A stretch of DNA of 64,000 nt from contig NZ_JAHSTX010000002.1 in assembly GCF_019145375.1 (NCBI RefSeq), forward strand, positions 438,001 through 502,000. Direction: 5' to 3'. How positions within the stretch are numbered: position 1 is the stretch's first letter; every line of letters begins with the position of its first letter. Made by a program: the position numbers and the translations under genes. Source of the stretch: Pseudomonas triticicola (GTDB taxonomy: Bacteria > Pseudomonadota > Gammaproteobacteria > Pseudomonadales > Pseudomonadaceae). The notes beneath the pieces are model-generated. The model did no database searches and was not told the DNA's origin. It saw nothing but the letters and a program-made list of their open reading frames with translations. Shown here piece by piece: positions 49,039 to 59,153 of this stretch.

Positions 49039-51993
49039 TCAGTTCACAGCGGACGTCGCTTCGACATGACGCGGTAAGGTCACCCGGATACGGGTGCCGC
49101 GTTGGCTTTGTACATCAGCCGGGCTGTCGATGGTGATTTGTCCATAATGCTCTTCAACGATGGAATAGACCAGTGCAAGGCCCAGACCGGTGCCTTCACC
49201 CGGATCCTTGGTGGTGAAGAAAGGTTCGAACAATCGGTCCATGATGCTCGACGGAATGCCACTGCCTTCGTCTTCGACGATCAGATCGACCGTGTGTTCG
49301 CCGGCTTCGCTCTTGACCCGTACCGCACTGTGCGGCGGCGAGGCGTCGCGGGCGTTGGAGAGCAGATTGATCAGCACCTGGGCAAGCCGTTGCGGGTCGC
49401 CTTCGACCCAATGATCGGGATCGCACAGGTTGTAGAACTGCACTTCGAAATTGCGCCGGTTCAGCGCCAGCAGGCCAATGGCGTCCTGCGCGACCTCGGC
49501 CAGACACACCGGTTCGTCGTTGTGCTGATGACTGCCGGCATGGGCGAAGCTCATCAGCGACTGGACGATGCGCGAGACGCGTTTGGTCTGCTCGAGAATC
49601 TGCCCGCTGATTTCCGTCAGCTCGCCGTCGTCTTCACGTTCTTCGCGCAGGTTCTGCGCCAGGCAGGCGATGCCGGTGATCGGATTACCGATTTCGTGGG
49701 CCACACCCGCTGCGAGTCGACCGATGCTGGCCAGCCGTTCGGAATGCACCAGTTTATCTTCGAGCATCTGCGTTTCGGTCAAATCTTCGACGAGTAACAC
49801 CAGACCACTGTTACCCGGTGCCAACGGCTCGTCGATTGCCGCTTTGTGCAGATTCAGCCAGCGGGTCTGACCATCGAGGGCCAGGTGCTGTTTGTGCAAA
49901 TGCTCGTCGGGCAGGTTGATGAAGCCTTGCAGCAATTCTTTCCACGGGTTGGCGATGGTGCTCAAGCGAGAACCGACTACTCGTTGTGCGGCGATGCCGG
50001 TCAGCTCTTCCATGGCCTTGTTCCACATCAGGATCTCCTGATCCTTGGCCAGCGAGCAGACGCCCATCGGCAGTTCCTGCAAGGTCTGGCGGTGGTAGCG
50101 GCGCAGGGCGTCGAGCTCGGCGGCCAGGCCGGTGAGGCGCGAGTGGTAATCCTCGAGACGGCTTTCAATGAAGTGAATGTCTTCGGTGACGTAGTTTTCG
50201 CCGCCAGCCTTATAGGGCAGGAAGGTTTCCACCATATCCTGCGCAACGCTCGGGCCCATCAGGCCGGACAGGTTGGCCTCGATGCGGTCGCGCAAACGGC
50301 GCAAGGCGTAAGGCCGGCGTTCGTCGAAGGGCAGATACAGATCGCGCAAGGCTTGCTCGACCTCTTTCTGCGCAGCCTTGGCACCCAGCGGCTTGGCCAG
50401 TTGCGTGGCGAACTCCTGCGGCGAGGCGGCGTGCAGCTCGCGGCGTTGCGGGCGGCGCACGTTGTCCACCGCACAGGCTTCGGCGGCGCTGGCTTCTTCC
50501 GGGCTGGCGTTGGTGAACAGCGAGATCAGGGTGAACATCAACACGTTGGCGGCCAGCGAGGCGATGGCCGCCATGTGCCAACTGGTGTCGTCGAGCACGT
50601 AGATCATGTTCAGCAGCGGGATATAGAAACCCTGCAGATTGCCGACCAGCGGCAGCAACATGGTCACCACCCAGACCGTGATCCCCGCCAGCAGACCGGC
50701 AATGAAACCACGGCGGTTGGCGGTCGGCCAGTACAACACCGACAACACCCCGGGCAGAAATTGCAGGGTCGCCACGAACGCGACGATGCCGAGGTTGGCC
50801 AGATCCTGCTCGACGCCGAGCATCAGGTAGAAGCCGAAGCCGGCCATGATGATCGCCACGATCAGCGCCCGGCGGGTCCATTTCAGCCAGCGGTAGATAT
50901 TGCCTTCGGCCGGCGGCTGATAGAGCGGCAGCACCAGATGGTTCAGCGCCATGCCCGACAAGGCCAGGGTGGTGACGATGATCAGGCCACTGGCGGCGGA
51001 CAGGCCACCGACGTAGGCGAGCAAGGCCAGCGGTTTGCTGTTGGCGGCAATGCCGATACCAAGGGTGAAATATTCCGGGTCGGTGGTGGCGCCGAGTTTC
51101 AGGCCTGCCCAGAGAATCAGCGGTACGGCAAGACTCATCAACAGCAGAAACAACGGCAGGCCCCAACTGGCGCTGACCAGCGAGCGCGGGTTGAGGTTTT
51201 CCGTAAAGGTCATGTGATACATGTGCGGCATTACGATCGCCGAGGCAAAGAACACCAGCAGCAGCGTGCGCCACGGACCTTCCTGCAACGGCGTGTGCAG
51301 GGCGGCGAGGGCGGTCTGGTTTTGCAGCAGCCACAGTTCGAGCTGTTGCGGGCCGTCGAACACCCCATACAGCGCGTACAGGCCAACGCCGCCGAGAGCG
51401 ATCAGTTTGATGATCGATTCGAAGGCAATCGCGAACACCAGCCCTTCATGTTTCTCGCGCGTGGCGATGTGCCGGGAACCGAAGAAAATCGTGAACAGAA
51501 TGATCAGCGCACAGAACGCCAGCGCCACGCGGCTCTGCACGCGTTCACCGGTGAGGATGCCGATCGAGTCGGCCACGGCCTGAATCTGCAGGGCCAGCAA
51601 CGGCAGCACGCCAATCAGCATGAAAATCGTGGTCAGCGCACCGGCCCAGGTGCTGCGAAAGCGGAAGGCAAACAGGTCGGCCAGCGACGACAGTTGATAG
51701 GTGCGGGTGATCTTCAGGATCGGATAGAGCAGCACTGGCGCCAGCAGAAACGCACCGGACACGCCGAGATAGCTGGACAGAAAGCCGTAACCGTACTGAT
51801 AGGCCAGGCCCACCGTGCCGTAGAACGCCCAGGCACTGGCGTAAACCCCCAGCGACAATGTGTAGGTCAACGGGTGGCGAATGATCGCGCGCGGGATCAT
51901 GCCCCGTTCGCTGACCCAGGCAACGCCGAACAGCGCCGCCAGGTACGCGGCGCTGATCAGGATCATCTGGGTCAGGCTAAAGCTCATCGGCAT
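49039..51993 (-). CDS. cbrA: Sensor kinase CbrA with SSS transporter domain
   Basis: 984-residue hybrid of transporter and kinase. Residues 1-480 are a sodium/solute symporter-like domain of about 13 helices ([31 protein letters not shown]). A STAC-type linker, PAS domain and HisKA follow with His766 ([12 protein letters not shown]), then the ATPase with [17 protein letters not shown] and GTGLGLAL. Histidine import through the transporter domain is known in P. fluorescens. The start [10 protein letters not shown] (51993) lies within the end of the small gene upstream; MSFSLTQM two codons later is an alternative. Confidence 0.96.
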   Translation of the reverse strand: MPMSFSLTQMILISAAYLAALFGVAWVSERGMIPRAIIRHPLTYTLSLGVYASAWAFYGTVGLAYQYGYGFLSSYLGVSGAFLLAPVLLYPILKITRTYQLSSLADLFAFRFRSTWAGALTTIFMLIGVLPLLALQIQAVADSIGILTGERVQSRVALAFCALIILFTIFFGSRHIATREKHEGLVFAIAFESIIKLIALGGVGLYALYGVFDGPQQLELWLLQNQTALAALHTPLQEGPWRTLLLVFFASAIVMPHMYHMTFTENLNPRSLVSASWGLPLFLLLMSLAVPLILWAGLKLGATTDPEYFTLGIGIAANSKPLALLAYVGGLSAASGLIIVTTLALSGMALNHLVLPLYQPPAEGNIYRWLKWTRRALIVAIIMAGFGFYLMLGVEQDLANLGIVAFVATLQFLPGVLSVLYWPTANRRGFIAGLLAGITVWVVTMLLPLVGNLQGFYIPLLNMIYVLDDTSWHMAAIASLAANVLMFTLISLFTNASPEEASAAEACAVDNVRRPQRRELHAASPQEFATQLAKPLGAKAAQKEVEQALRDLYLPFDERRPYALRRLRDRIEANLSGLMGPSVAQDMVETFLPYKAGGENYVTEDIHFIESRLEDYHSRLTGLAAELDALRRYHRQTLQELPMGVCSLAKDQEILMWNKAMEELTGIAAQRVVGSRLSTIANPWKELLQGFINLPDEHLHKQHLALDGQTRWLNLHKAAIDEPLAPGNSGLVLLVEDLTETQMLEDKLVHSERLASIGRLAAGVAHEIGNPITGIACLAQNLREEREDDGELTEISGQILEQTKRVSRIVQSLMSFAHAGSHQHNDEPVCLAEVAQDAIGLLALNRRNFEVQFYNLCDPDHWVEGDPQRLAQVLINLLSNARDASPPHSAVRVKSEAGEHTVDLIVEDEGSGIPSSIMDRLFEPFFTTKDPGEGTGLGLALVYSIVEEHYGQITIDSPADVQSQRGTRIRVTLPRHVEATSAVN

Positions 51994-52153
51994 CTTTTTG
52001 GCTCTGCAGGATGAAGGTCACGACAATCAGGATCAGCCAGAGCAGATAAGGGCGATACCAGGCGCCCGTCGCGTCGATCCACCAGTCCATGATGGCGGGG
52101 GAGAACAGGTAGATCCCGACGACCAAAAGCAGGACCAAGCGATAGATGTACAT
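51977..52153 (-). CDS. cbrX: Small membrane protein CbrX-like
   Basis: 58-residue protein read from the minus strand: two hydrophobic stretches (YRLVLLLVVGIYLF and YLLWLILIVVTFILQ) around a Trp-rich loop (MDWWIDATGAWYRPY), and an acidic end KDADEL. The stop lies 17 bases inside cbrA, so cbrA translation is probably coupled to it. A short open frame at this place has been called cbrX in P. putida and serves translation of cbrA; I assign it by position. Confidence 0.75.
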   Translation of the reverse strand: MYIYRLVLLLVVGIYLFSPAIMDWWIDATGAWYRPYLLWLILIVVTFILQSQKDADEL

Positions 52154-52230
52154 CCCGGCCTCTCTTTTTTATGCGCGTGCCCGAAAACGTGCGGCGATGG
52201 TAACGGATGGGCGCGCGACTGCAAGTGTCG

Positions 52231-53124
52231 TCATTGCAGTTGCGCTTCGGGCAGGGTCAATGTGCGCGGGATCTTCTCGGCATCCCAGTGCACGCTGCCC
52301 CAGGCCAGCAACTCGCGCGGCGAAGCGTGAGCCAGCTCAGTGCCGGGATTCTGCCCCAGCGCGCGCAACGCCCGCAGCAGCAACGGCGTGGCTTGATCGG
52401 CTTCAAGCGGCGGCGAGCGGTAGGACTTGCCGAGTTTGTTGCCGTCCGGCTGGGTGATCAGCGGCAGGTGCAGATAGCGCGGCTGTTTCAGGCCGAGCAG
52501 CTCCTGTAGATATAGCTGACGCGGCGTCGAATCGAGCAGATCGGCGCCACGCACGATGTCGGTGATGCCTTGCCAAGCGTCGTCGAGCACCACCGCCAGT
52601 TGATAAGCGTAGAGACCATCGCGCCGACGGATGACGAAGTCGCCGACGTCGCGGCCCAGGTGCTGGCGGTATTCGCCCTGCACGCGATCGATGAAGTGGT
52701 ATTCCACCTCCGGCACGCGCAGGCGGATCGCGGCGGCGTGCTGATCATGCCCGGCATTGCGGCAAAACCCCGGATAAATGCCGTGATACGGCTCCAGTTG
52801 TTTGCGCGAGCAGGTGCAGGCGTAGGCAAGGCCATGGTTGAACAGACTGTTGAGCACTTCGGCGTAGGCAGCGTGCCGATCGCTCTGGCGGACCATTTCG
52901 CCGTCCCATTCGAAGCCGTAGCTTTCCAGCGCCTTGAGAATCGCCGCTTGCGCACCTGGCTCTTCGCGCGGCGGGTCGAGATCTTCCATGCGCACCAGCC
53001 AGCGCCCGCCAACCGAGCGGGCATCGAGATAGGACGCCAGCGCAGCGACCAGCGAACCGAAGTGCAGGTGGCCACTGGGGGTGGGGGCGAAGCGGCCAAT
53101 GTAGGCGGGGGATTTGGCAGTCAT
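52231..53124 (-). CDS. gluQ: Glutamyl-Q tRNA(Asp) synthetase
   Basis: Truncated glutamyl-tRNA synthetase that attaches glutamate to queuosine in tRNA-Asp. 297 residues without the anticodon-binding domain. HIGH-like APTPSGHLHFGSLVAAL, zinc cysteines in YACTCSRKQL ... GFCR, and KMSKS-like NKLGKSYRS. Next to dksA, as in E. coli. Confidence 0.95.
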   Translation of the reverse strand: MTAKSPAYIGRFAPTPSGHLHFGSLVAALASYLDARSVGGRWLVRMEDLDPPREEPGAQAAILKALESYGFEWDGEMVRQSDRHAAYAEVLNSLFNHGLAYACTCSRKQLEPYHGIYPGFCRNAGHDQHAAAIRLRVPEVEYHFIDRVQGEYRQHLGRDVGDFVIRRRDGLYAYQLAVVLDDAWQGITDIVRGADLLDSTPRQLYLQELLGLKQPRYLHLPLITQPDGNKLGKSYRSPPLEADQATPLLLRALRALGQNPGTELAHASPRELLAWGSVHWDAEKIPRTLTLPEAQLQ

Positions 53125-53164
53125 GGAGGCGATAAAGACTATTCAGAGTTTAAGCAGGTGACCC

Positions 53165-53256
53165 CTGTGGGAGCGAGCCTGCTCGCGAAAGCGCTGTGTC
53201 AGTCAATAATGAGCTGTCTGAAGGGACGCTTTCGCGAGCAGGCTCGCTCCCACAGG
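53165..53256. repeat. REP-type inverted repeat (copy 8)
   Basis: TGTGGGAGCGAGCCTGCTCG and complement around GTGTCAGTCAATAATGAGC.... Between dksA and gluQ on the minus strand; both genes may be linked transcriptionally across it. Confidence 0.88.
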
Positions 53257-53278
53257 TTCCGTGGGCAAAACACAGAAA

Positions 53279-53311
53279 CAAAAACGGAGCGTTCGCACGC
53301 TCCGTTTTTCG
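53279..53311. terminator. dksA terminator
   Basis: AAAAACGGAGCG and CGCTCCGTTTTT pair around TTCGCA-like bases with T-runs on both strands. It follows the dksA stop by 13 bases. Confidence 0.88.
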
Positions 53312-53323
53312 TTCAGGTCGAGA

Positions 53324-53767
53324 TTACTTGCCGACCTGCTTTTCCTTGATTTCCGCCAGGGTCTTGCAGTCGATGCACAGATCCGCTGTCGGGCGGGCTT
53401 CGAGGCGCTTGACGCCGATCTCGATGCCGCAGGACTCGCACCAGCCGTATTCTTCGTCTTCGATCAGTTGCAGGGTCTTGTCGATTTTCTTGATCAGCTT
53501 GCGCTCGCGGTCGCGGGCGCGCAGTTCGAGGGCGAACTCTTCTTCCTGGCTGGCACGGTCGGCCGGGTCAGGGAAGTTGGCCGCTTCGTCTTTCATGTGA
53601 TCAACCGTACGGTCGACTTCCTGCATCAAGTCCAGTTTCCACTTGTTCAGGATCTTGGTGAAGTGCGCGCGCATCGGAGCGCCCATGTACTCTTCACCCG
53701 CCTTCGAAACGTAAGGTTCGAAGCCGCTGATCGTCGCTTGCTGCTGTTGCTTTGCCTGGGTGGACAT
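53324..53767 (-). CDS. dksA: RNA polymerase-binding transcription factor DksA
   Basis: Acts with ppGpp to adjust transcription of rRNA and amino-acid genes. 147 residues. Central coiled coil with the tip acidic motif (NFPDPADRASQEEE) and a C-terminal four-cysteine zinc finger (CESCG ... LCIDCKTLAE). This is the zinc-containing main DksA, not the cysteine-poor DksA2. The start at 53767 begins MSTQAKQQQQ. Confidence 0.97.
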   Translation of the reverse strand: MSTQAKQQQQATISGFEPYVSKAGEEYMGAPMRAHFTKILNKWKLDLMQEVDRTVDHMKDEAANFPDPADRASQEEEFALELRARDRERKLIKKIDKTLQLIEDEEYGWCESCGIEIGVKRLEARPTADLCIDCKTLAEIKEKQVGK

Positions 53768-54099
53768 GAAATAGACCGCCTCTACTCTTGTAATCCATTG
53801 CGCAGGATTGCTCCATCACCGACACCTGCCGGCCCTGCGGCTGCAAGCGGGCGAACTTACCAGATCAAATCAGCCTGCGCTACTCCCGGATGTCGAGCCC
53901 CCGGCGGGTGGCGCTTGCAGATGTCTGACAAGCCGTGTCTGTGGGAATGAAGACCTGTTCAATCACTGATTTTAGTCAATCCTGGAGCGTACGTTCAGAT
54001 CGTTACAGTCCAGCGTTCTTGAGGCTGTGACCTTCACGGGTTCTCGCTCGTTCCGGCAGACAGGTAGAATCGTCTCTTTTTTCCGTCGAAGGCATTCCA
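53768..54099. other. Divergent gap between dksA and the aminotransferase
   Basis: 332 bases holding the promoters of two diverging genes. I see no good -35/-10 pair or hairpin with a T-run. A GC-rich patch (GAGCCCCCGGCGGG) lies in the middle, and no open frame shows coding signs. Confidence 0.5.
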
Positions 54100-55269
54100 A
54101 TGGGCCCCTACAGTGCGCGCAGTCGTGCGATCGAACCGTTCCATGTGATGGCGCTGCTGGCGCGGGCCAATGAATTGCAGGCCGAAGGCCACGACGTGAT
54201 CCACCTGGAAATCGGCGAACCGGACTTCACCACCGCCGAACCGATCATCCGCGCCGGGCAAGCCGCGTTGACCGCAGGCAAGACCCGCTACACCGCCGCC
54301 CGTGGGATTCCCGAACTGCGCGAGGAGATCGCCGGGTTTTACCAGTCGCGCTACGGCCTGCATATCGATCCACGGCGGATTCTGATCACGCCGGGCGGCT
54401 CCGGTGCGCTGTTGCTGGCCAGTGCTTTGCTGGTCGACCCGGGTAAACACTGGCTGCTGGCGGACCCGGGTTACCCGTGCAACCGACACTTTTTGCGTCT
54501 GGTCGAAGGCGCTGCGCAACTGGTGCCGGTCGGGCCGGAAGTGCGTTATCAACTGACTCCGGATCTGATCGAGCGGCATTGGGACCACGACAGTGTCGGC
54601 GCCCTTGTCGCTTCGCCGGCAAACCCGACCGGCACTTTGCTGACCCGCGATGAGCTGGCCGGGTTATCCACAGCGATCAAGGCCAGGCACGGGCACCTGG
54701 TGGTGGATGAGATCTACCACGGCCTGACCTACGGCACTGATGCCGCCAGTGTGCTGGAAGTCGATGACAACGCTTTTGTCCTCAACAGTTTCTCCAAGTA
54801 TTTCGGCATGACCGGTTGGCGCCTGGGCTGGCTGGTGGCGCCAGAGGCGGCGGTCAGCGAACTGGAAAAACTCGCGCAGAACCTCTACATCAGCGCGCCG
54901 AGCATGGCGCAATACGCTGCGCTGGCCTGTTTCGAGCCAGCCACCATTGCGATTCTCGAAGAGCGCCGCGCCGAATTTGCGCGCCGTCGCGACTTCCTCC
55001 TGCCAGCGCTGCGTGAACTGGGTTTCAACATTGCCGTTGAGCCTGAAGGTGCGTTTTATCTGTACGCCGATATCAGCCGTTTCGGCGGTGATGCCTTCGC
55101 GTTCTGCCGGCATTTCCTCGAAACCGAGCACGTTGCCTTCACCCCGGGACTGGATTTCGGTCGTTATCAGGCCGGCCATCACGTGCGTTTCGCTTACACA
55201 CAAAACCTCGCACGTTTGCAGGAAGCGGTGGAGCGCATCGCGCGCGGCTTGAAGAGCTGGCAAGGCTGA
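54100..55269 (+). CDS. PLP-dependent aminotransferase (class I/II)
   Basis: 389-residue fold-type-I aminotransferase. PLP lysine is in [16 protein letters not shown], substrate-carboxylate arginine near the end ([11 protein letters not shown]), and the N-terminal [15 protein letters not shown] segment is typical of aspartate/alanine-type enzymes. Substrates cannot be fixed from sequence. Its stop overlaps the sfsA start by one base (TGATG), so they form an operon, as in P. aeruginosa PA4722-type loci. Confidence 0.87.
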   Translation: MGPYSARSRAIEPFHVMALLARANELQAEGHDVIHLEIGEPDFTTAEPIIRAGQAALTAGKTRYTAARGIPELREEIAGFYQSRYGLHIDPRRILITPGGSGALLLASALLVDPGKHWLLADPGYPCNRHFLRLVEGAAQLVPVGPEVRYQLTPDLIERHWDHDSVGALVASPANPTGTLLTRDELAGLSTAIKARHGHLVVDEIYHGLTYGTDAASVLEVDDNAFVLNSFSKYFGMTGWRLGWLVAPEAAVSELEKLAQNLYISAPSMAQYAALACFEPATIAILEERRAEFARRRDFLLPALRELGFNIAVEPEGAFYLYADISRFGGDAFAFCRHFLETEHVAFTPGLDFGRYQAGHHVRFAYTQNLARLQEAVERIARGLKSWQG

Positions 55270-55982
55270 TGCGCTTTTATCCTGCTCTGGAAGAGGCGCG
55301 GCTGATTCGTCGTTACAAGCGTTTTCTTGCCGATATCGAAACCGTTAGCGGCGAGTTGCTGACTATTCACTGTCCAAACACCGGGTCGATGCTCAATTGT
55401 CAGGTCGAGGGCGGGCAGGTCTGGTTCAGTCGCTCCAATGACCCGAAACGCAAATTGCCCGGCACTTGGGAAATTGGCGAAACCCCGCAGGGCCGGCTGT
55501 TTTGCGTCAACACCGGGCGCGCCAACGGCTTGGTTGAAGAAGCCTTGCAGGCGGGCGTGATCACCGAGTTGGACGGCTTTACCGCGTTGAAGCGTGAGGT
55601 TGCGTACGGACAGGAAAAAAGCCGCATCGACTTCCGCCTCGAATACCCCACCGGCCCAGCGTATGTCGAAGTGAAAAGCGTCACCCTCGGCTTCGACGGC
55701 ACGGCGGTGGCGGCGTTTCCCGATGCGGTGACCCAGCGCGGCGCCAAGCACCTGCGTGAACTTGCGCATCTGGCGCGCGACGGTATCCGGGCAGTGCAGT
55801 TGTACTGTGTGAACCTCACCGGCATCGATGCCGTGCGCCCGGCCGAGGAAATCGATTGGGCTTACGCCGAGGCGCTGCGTGAAGCGGTCGCCTGCGGTGT
55901 TGAGGTGTTGGCCTACGGTGTGCGCCTGGACCATGAAGAAATGGTCATCGACCGCCGACTCGATGTGCGGCTAAACGGTTAA
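55269..55982 (+). CDS. sfsA: Sugar fermentation stimulation protein A
   Basis: 237-residue SfsA. It contains an OB-type start ([20 protein letters not shown]), the HCPNTGSML motif and a nuclease-like core VEVKSVTLG and AQLYCVN-type end. Nucleic-acid binding or cleavage is suspected for the family; the physiological role is uncertain. It converges with the Rieske gene, whose stop overlaps by 3 bases. Confidence 0.93.
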   Translation: MRFYPALEEARLIRRYKRFLADIETVSGELLTIHCPNTGSMLNCQVEGGQVWFSRSNDPKRKLPGTWEIGETPQGRLFCVNTGRANGLVEEALQAGVITELDGFTALKREVAYGQEKSRIDFRLEYPTGPAYVEVKSVTLGFDGTAVAAFPDAVTQRGAKHLRELAHLARDGIRAVQLYCVNLTGIDAVRPAEEIDWAYAEALREAVACGVEVLAYGVRLDHEEMVIDRRLDVRLNG

Positions 55983-56296
55983 ACGTCGATCCAAACGCCT
56001 TGTGTATCTTCCCGGCATTCAATTGCCGTGAGCGACTGCCCGGCGCAGGGTCCGGCGACGCATTCGCCGTCCTCGATCAGAAACAGTGCGCCGTGGGTGG
56101 CGCACTGGATCAGGCTGTTGCTCGGATCGAGAAACTGGTCGGGCTGCCATTCCAGCCCGACACCCCGGTGCGGGCAGCGATTGAAATAGACAAAGACTTG
56201 GCCACCTCGACGCACGGCAAACAGCTTTTTGCCTTCGATTTCGAAACCGCGACTGCCAGCTTCGGCCAGATCGCTGCCGGCGCAGAGAAACTTCAT
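55979..56296 (-). CDS. Rieske [2Fe-2S] protein
   Basis: 105-residue ferredoxin-like protein. The cluster ligands are [10 protein letters not shown] near residue 41 and [13 protein letters not shown] near residue 65. No leader or oxygenase domain is present, so it may be a small electron carrier or regulatory subunit. Nearest gene is the haem uptake operon, transcribed away from it; the intervening 160 bases hold a Fur-box candidate that could serve both. Confidence 0.88.
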   Translation of the reverse strand: MKFLCAGSDLAEAGSRGFEIEGKKLFAVRRGGQVFVYFNRCPHRGVGLEWQPDQFLDPSNSLIQCATHGALFLIEDGECVAGPCAGQSLTAIECREDTQGVWIDV

Positions 56297-56345
56297 GGCT
56301 ATCCTCTAATGTCCGCTCGTGTCTGGATATGTCCGAGCTTGACGT

Positions 56346-56364
56346 TCAAATGCAAACAATTATC
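56346..56364. promoter_or_regulatory. Candidate Fur box upstream of phuT
   Basis: TCAAATGCAAACAATTATC matches 12 of 19 positions of the Fur consensus GATAATGATAATCATTATC. It lies 97 bases upstream of the phuT start and 50 bases upstream of the Rieske gene start. The haem context supports it. Confidence 0.5.
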
Positions 56365-56460
56365 AAATGGCGACCTTCTCCCACAGGGAGTCTGGCCGTT
56401 GCCGAGGATACTTGGCTCGCTGCGCCGATGCCCGGGAAACCTTGTTCAAGGAAGCTGCGT

Positions 56461-57333
56461 ATGCGCCTGAAAACCCGCGTTGCCGTACTGTGCGTCGGCC
56501 TTTTTCTCAGCCATCAGGCGAGCGCAGCGGATTTGCCGCAACGCTGGGTCAGCGCTGGCGGCGCGCTGTCGGAATGGGTCAGCGCGCTGGGTGGCGAGTC
56601 AAAACTGGTTGGGGTCGACACCACCAGTCAGCATCCCCAATCGTTGCAGGCGCTGCCGAGTATTGGTTATCAGCGCAGCCTGTCGGCCGAAGGCATCTTG
56701 AGCCTGCGCCCGGACATTCTCATCGGTACTGAAGAAATGGGGCCGCCGCCGGTTCTGGCGCAAGTCAAAGCCGCCAAAGTGAACGTTGAGCTGTTCTCGG
56801 CACAGCCTGATCTGCCGACGCTGGAAAAGAATGTCACTCGTTTGGGCCAGTTGCTCGGCGCACAAAGCCAGGCAGCGCAGCTGCTGCAGAGTTATCAACA
56901 GCAACTCCAGGCGCAGAAAGCGCGCGTTGCCCAAGTGCAGGCCACACAGAAAGCCCCCGGCGTGTTGCTGTTGCTCGGGCATGCGGGCGGCAAGCCGTTG
57001 ATCGCTGGCAAGGACACCGCAGCCGATTGGTTGCTGCGACAGGCCGGCGGTCGCAACCTCGCGACGCATACCGGCTACAAACCGTTTTCTGTCGAATCCC
57101 TTGCCAGCCTCGATCCCGAAGTGCTGGTGTTCGCTGACCGTGCGCTGACCGGCGAGGCAGCAAAAGCGGCATTGTTCAAGGAAAACCCGATCCTCAATTC
57201 CAGCCGTGCGGCCAAGAGCGGGCGGGTAATGGAGCTGGATCCGACGCTGCTGGTTGGCGGCCTCGGGCCACGGTTGCCGGCTGCTTTGCAAACTCTGACT
57301 GACGGCTTCTACCCGGCCAAGGGCGGCCAATGA
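56461..57333 (+). CDS. phuT: Haem ABC transporter periplasmic binding protein
   Basis: Carries haem through the periplasm to the inner-membrane permease. 290 residues with a signal peptide ending near ASA (VAVLCVGLFLSHQASA). Class III binding-protein fold, with a Tyr likely to ligate haem (SIGYQRSLSAEGILSLRPDI). I start at the ATG at 56461, after AAGGAAGC; the longer frame lacks a signal at its start. The stop overlaps phuU by 4 bases. Confidence 0.93.
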   Translation: MRLKTRVAVLCVGLFLSHQASAADLPQRWVSAGGALSEWVSALGGESKLVGVDTTSQHPQSLQALPSIGYQRSLSAEGILSLRPDILIGTEEMGPPPVLAQVKAAKVNVELFSAQPDLPTLEKNVTRLGQLLGAQSQAAQLLQSYQQQLQAQKARVAQVQATQKAPGVLLLLGHAGGKPLIAGKDTAADWLLRQAGGRNLATHTGYKPFSVESLASLDPEVLVFADRALTGEAAKAALFKENPILNSSRAAKSGRVMELDPTLLVGGLGPRLPAALQTLTDGFYPAKGGQ

Positions 57334-58367
57334 CCACACTGGTCAAACCCCGTGGCTTGTTTATCGGCCTGACATTGCTGTGTCTGCTGGCGATCTGGCT
57401 GTCGCTGGCGCTGGGGCCGGTGAGCCTGCCGCTGTTCGATACGTTGCGCGCGGCGCTGCGTCTGATCGGCGTGCCGCTGGCGCCGCAAGGATTGGAACAG
57501 GCTGAGCTGATTCTCGGCCAGATCCGCCTGCCGCGAACCTTGCTCGGCTTGGCGGTCGGCGGCGTGCTGGCGCTGTCCGGGGTGGCGATGCAGGGCCTGT
57601 TTCGTAATCCGCTGGCGGATCCAGGGCTGGTCGGAGTTTCCAGTGGCGCGGCACTCGGCGCGGCGATTGCGATTGTCGGCGGCTCGTTCTTTGGCGGCCT
57701 GCCGGAGTGGTTCGGGCCGTATCTGTTGTCGGTGTGTGCGTTTCTCGGCGGACTCGGGGTGACGGCGCTGGTCTACCGGCTGGGCCGGCGCAACGGTCAG
57801 ACCCATGTGGCGACCATGTTGCTGGCGGGTGTTGCGCTGACGGCGCTGGCCAGTTCGGCGGTCGGTCTGTTCACTTATCTGGCCGATGACGCGACGCTGC
57901 GCACCCTGACCTTCTGGAACCTCGGCAGCCTCAACGGCGCCAGTTACGCGCGGCTGTGGCCCTTGCTGATCATCACCATCGGCGTGGCGCTGTGGCTGCC
58001 GCGTCGGGCCAAGGCATTGAATGCCTTGTTGCTCGGTGAATCCGAGGCCGGTCATCTGGGCATCGATGTCGAACGGCTCAAGCGCGAACTGGTGTTCTGT
58101 ACAGCGCTGGGTGTCGGCGCGGCGGTGGCGGCTGCGGGCATGATCGGTTTTGTCGGGCTGGTCGTGCCGCATCTGGTGCGCCTGCTGGCCGGCCCCGATC
58201 ACAAAGTTCTGTTGCCAGCCTCGGTTTTGGCGGGTGCGAGCCTGTTATTGCTCGCCGATCTGGTGGCGCGCCTGGCGCTGGCGCCGGCGGAGTTGCCGAT
58301 CGGCATTGTCACCGCGTTTATCGGCGCGCCGTTCTTCCTTTATCTGCTGCTGCGAGGGCGTGCCTGA
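57330..58367 (+). CDS. phuU: Haem ABC transporter permease
   Basis: Inner-membrane FecCD/BtuC-type permease with nine or ten hydrophobic segments. 345 residues. Recognisable family segments are [32 protein letters not shown] and [19 protein letters not shown]. Overlaps phuT (ATGA) and touches phuV (TGATG), a fully coupled operon. Confidence 0.95.
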   Translation: MTTLVKPRGLFIGLTLLCLLAIWLSLALGPVSLPLFDTLRAALRLIGVPLAPQGLEQAELILGQIRLPRTLLGLAVGGVLALSGVAMQGLFRNPLADPGLVGVSSGAALGAAIAIVGGSFFGGLPEWFGPYLLSVCAFLGGLGVTALVYRLGRRNGQTHVATMLLAGVALTALASSAVGLFTYLADDATLRTLTFWNLGSLNGASYARLWPLLIITIGVALWLPRRAKALNALLLGESEAGHLGIDVERLKRELVFCTALGVGAAVAAAGMIGFVGLVVPHLVRLLAGPDHKVLLPASVLAGASLLLLADLVARLALAPAELPIGIVTAFIGAPFFLYLLLRGRA

Positions 58368-59134
58368 TGTTGTCTGCGCACAATCTGCATGTCCGCCGTG
58401 GCCGCAAGGCTGTGCTCAGTGGAGTCACGCTCAGGCTCGAACCCGGTCAAGTGCTTGGCGTGCTGGGACCGAACGGCGCCGGCAAAAGCACCTTGCTCGG
58501 CGCCTTGTGTGGTGAGTTGCCCGCCAGCGACGGCAATGTCTCGCTCGATGGTCAGACGTTGAGCCACTGGAGCGGAACGCAGCGGGCACAACGACTGGCG
58601 GTGTTGCCGCAGGTGTCGACGCTGGACTTTGCATTCGCCGTGGAAGAGGTCGTCGGCATGGGCCGTTTGCCGTACCAGACCGGGCGCGTGCGCGACGACG
58701 AGATTGTCGCGGCAGCGCTGGCCGCCGCCGATGCCGGGCACCTGAGTGGGCGCAGCTATCTGGCATTGTCCGGCGGCGAGCGTCAGCGTGTGCATCTGGC
58801 GCGGGTGCTGGCGCAACTCTGGCCGGGTCAAGCCGGGCAAACCCTGTTGCTCGACGAACCGACATCGATGCTCGATCCGCTGCATCAGCACACCACCTTG
58901 CAGGCGGTGCGCGAGTTCGCCAATCGTGGCGCGGCGGTGCTGGTGATCCTGCATGATCTGAATCTGGCGGCACGCTATTGTGATCGTGTGCTGTTGCTGG
59001 AGGAGGGGCGCCCGGTTGCGCTGGATACTCCGCAGCAAGTGCTGCGCCCGGATACGCTAAAAGCGGTGTTCGGCCTGGAGGTTTTGGTGCAACCGCACCC
59101 GGAGCGTGGGCATCCGCTGATCATCGCCCGCTGA
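58367..59134 (+). CDS. phuV: Haem ABC transporter ATPase
   Basis: 255-residue ABC ATPase that drives haem import. Walker [10 protein letters not shown], signature [18 protein letters not shown] and Walker [12 protein letters not shown] are all present. The stop is 19 bases before the ChaN gene. No TonB receptor (phuR) or haem-trafficking protein (phuS) is inside the window; in P. aeruginosa they lie upstream of phuT. Confidence 0.95.
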   Translation: MLSAHNLHVRRGRKAVLSGVTLRLEPGQVLGVLGPNGAGKSTLLGALCGELPASDGNVSLDGQTLSHWSGTQRAQRLAVLPQVSTLDFAFAVEEVVGMGRLPYQTGRVRDDEIVAAALAAADAGHLSGRSYLALSGGERQRVHLARVLAQLWPGQAGQTLLLDEPTSMLDPLHQHTTLQAVREFANRGAAVLVILHDLNLAARYCDRVLLLEEGRPVALDTPQQVLRPDTLKAVFGLEVLVQPHPERGHPLIIAR

Positions 59135-59153
59135 ATCATCATTGAGGTGTCGC

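Noticed and set aside
49846..52014. 722-codon plus-strand frame opposite cbrA
   Set aside because: Rich in Gln, Arg, His and Gly with no conserved motif; cbrA explains the region.
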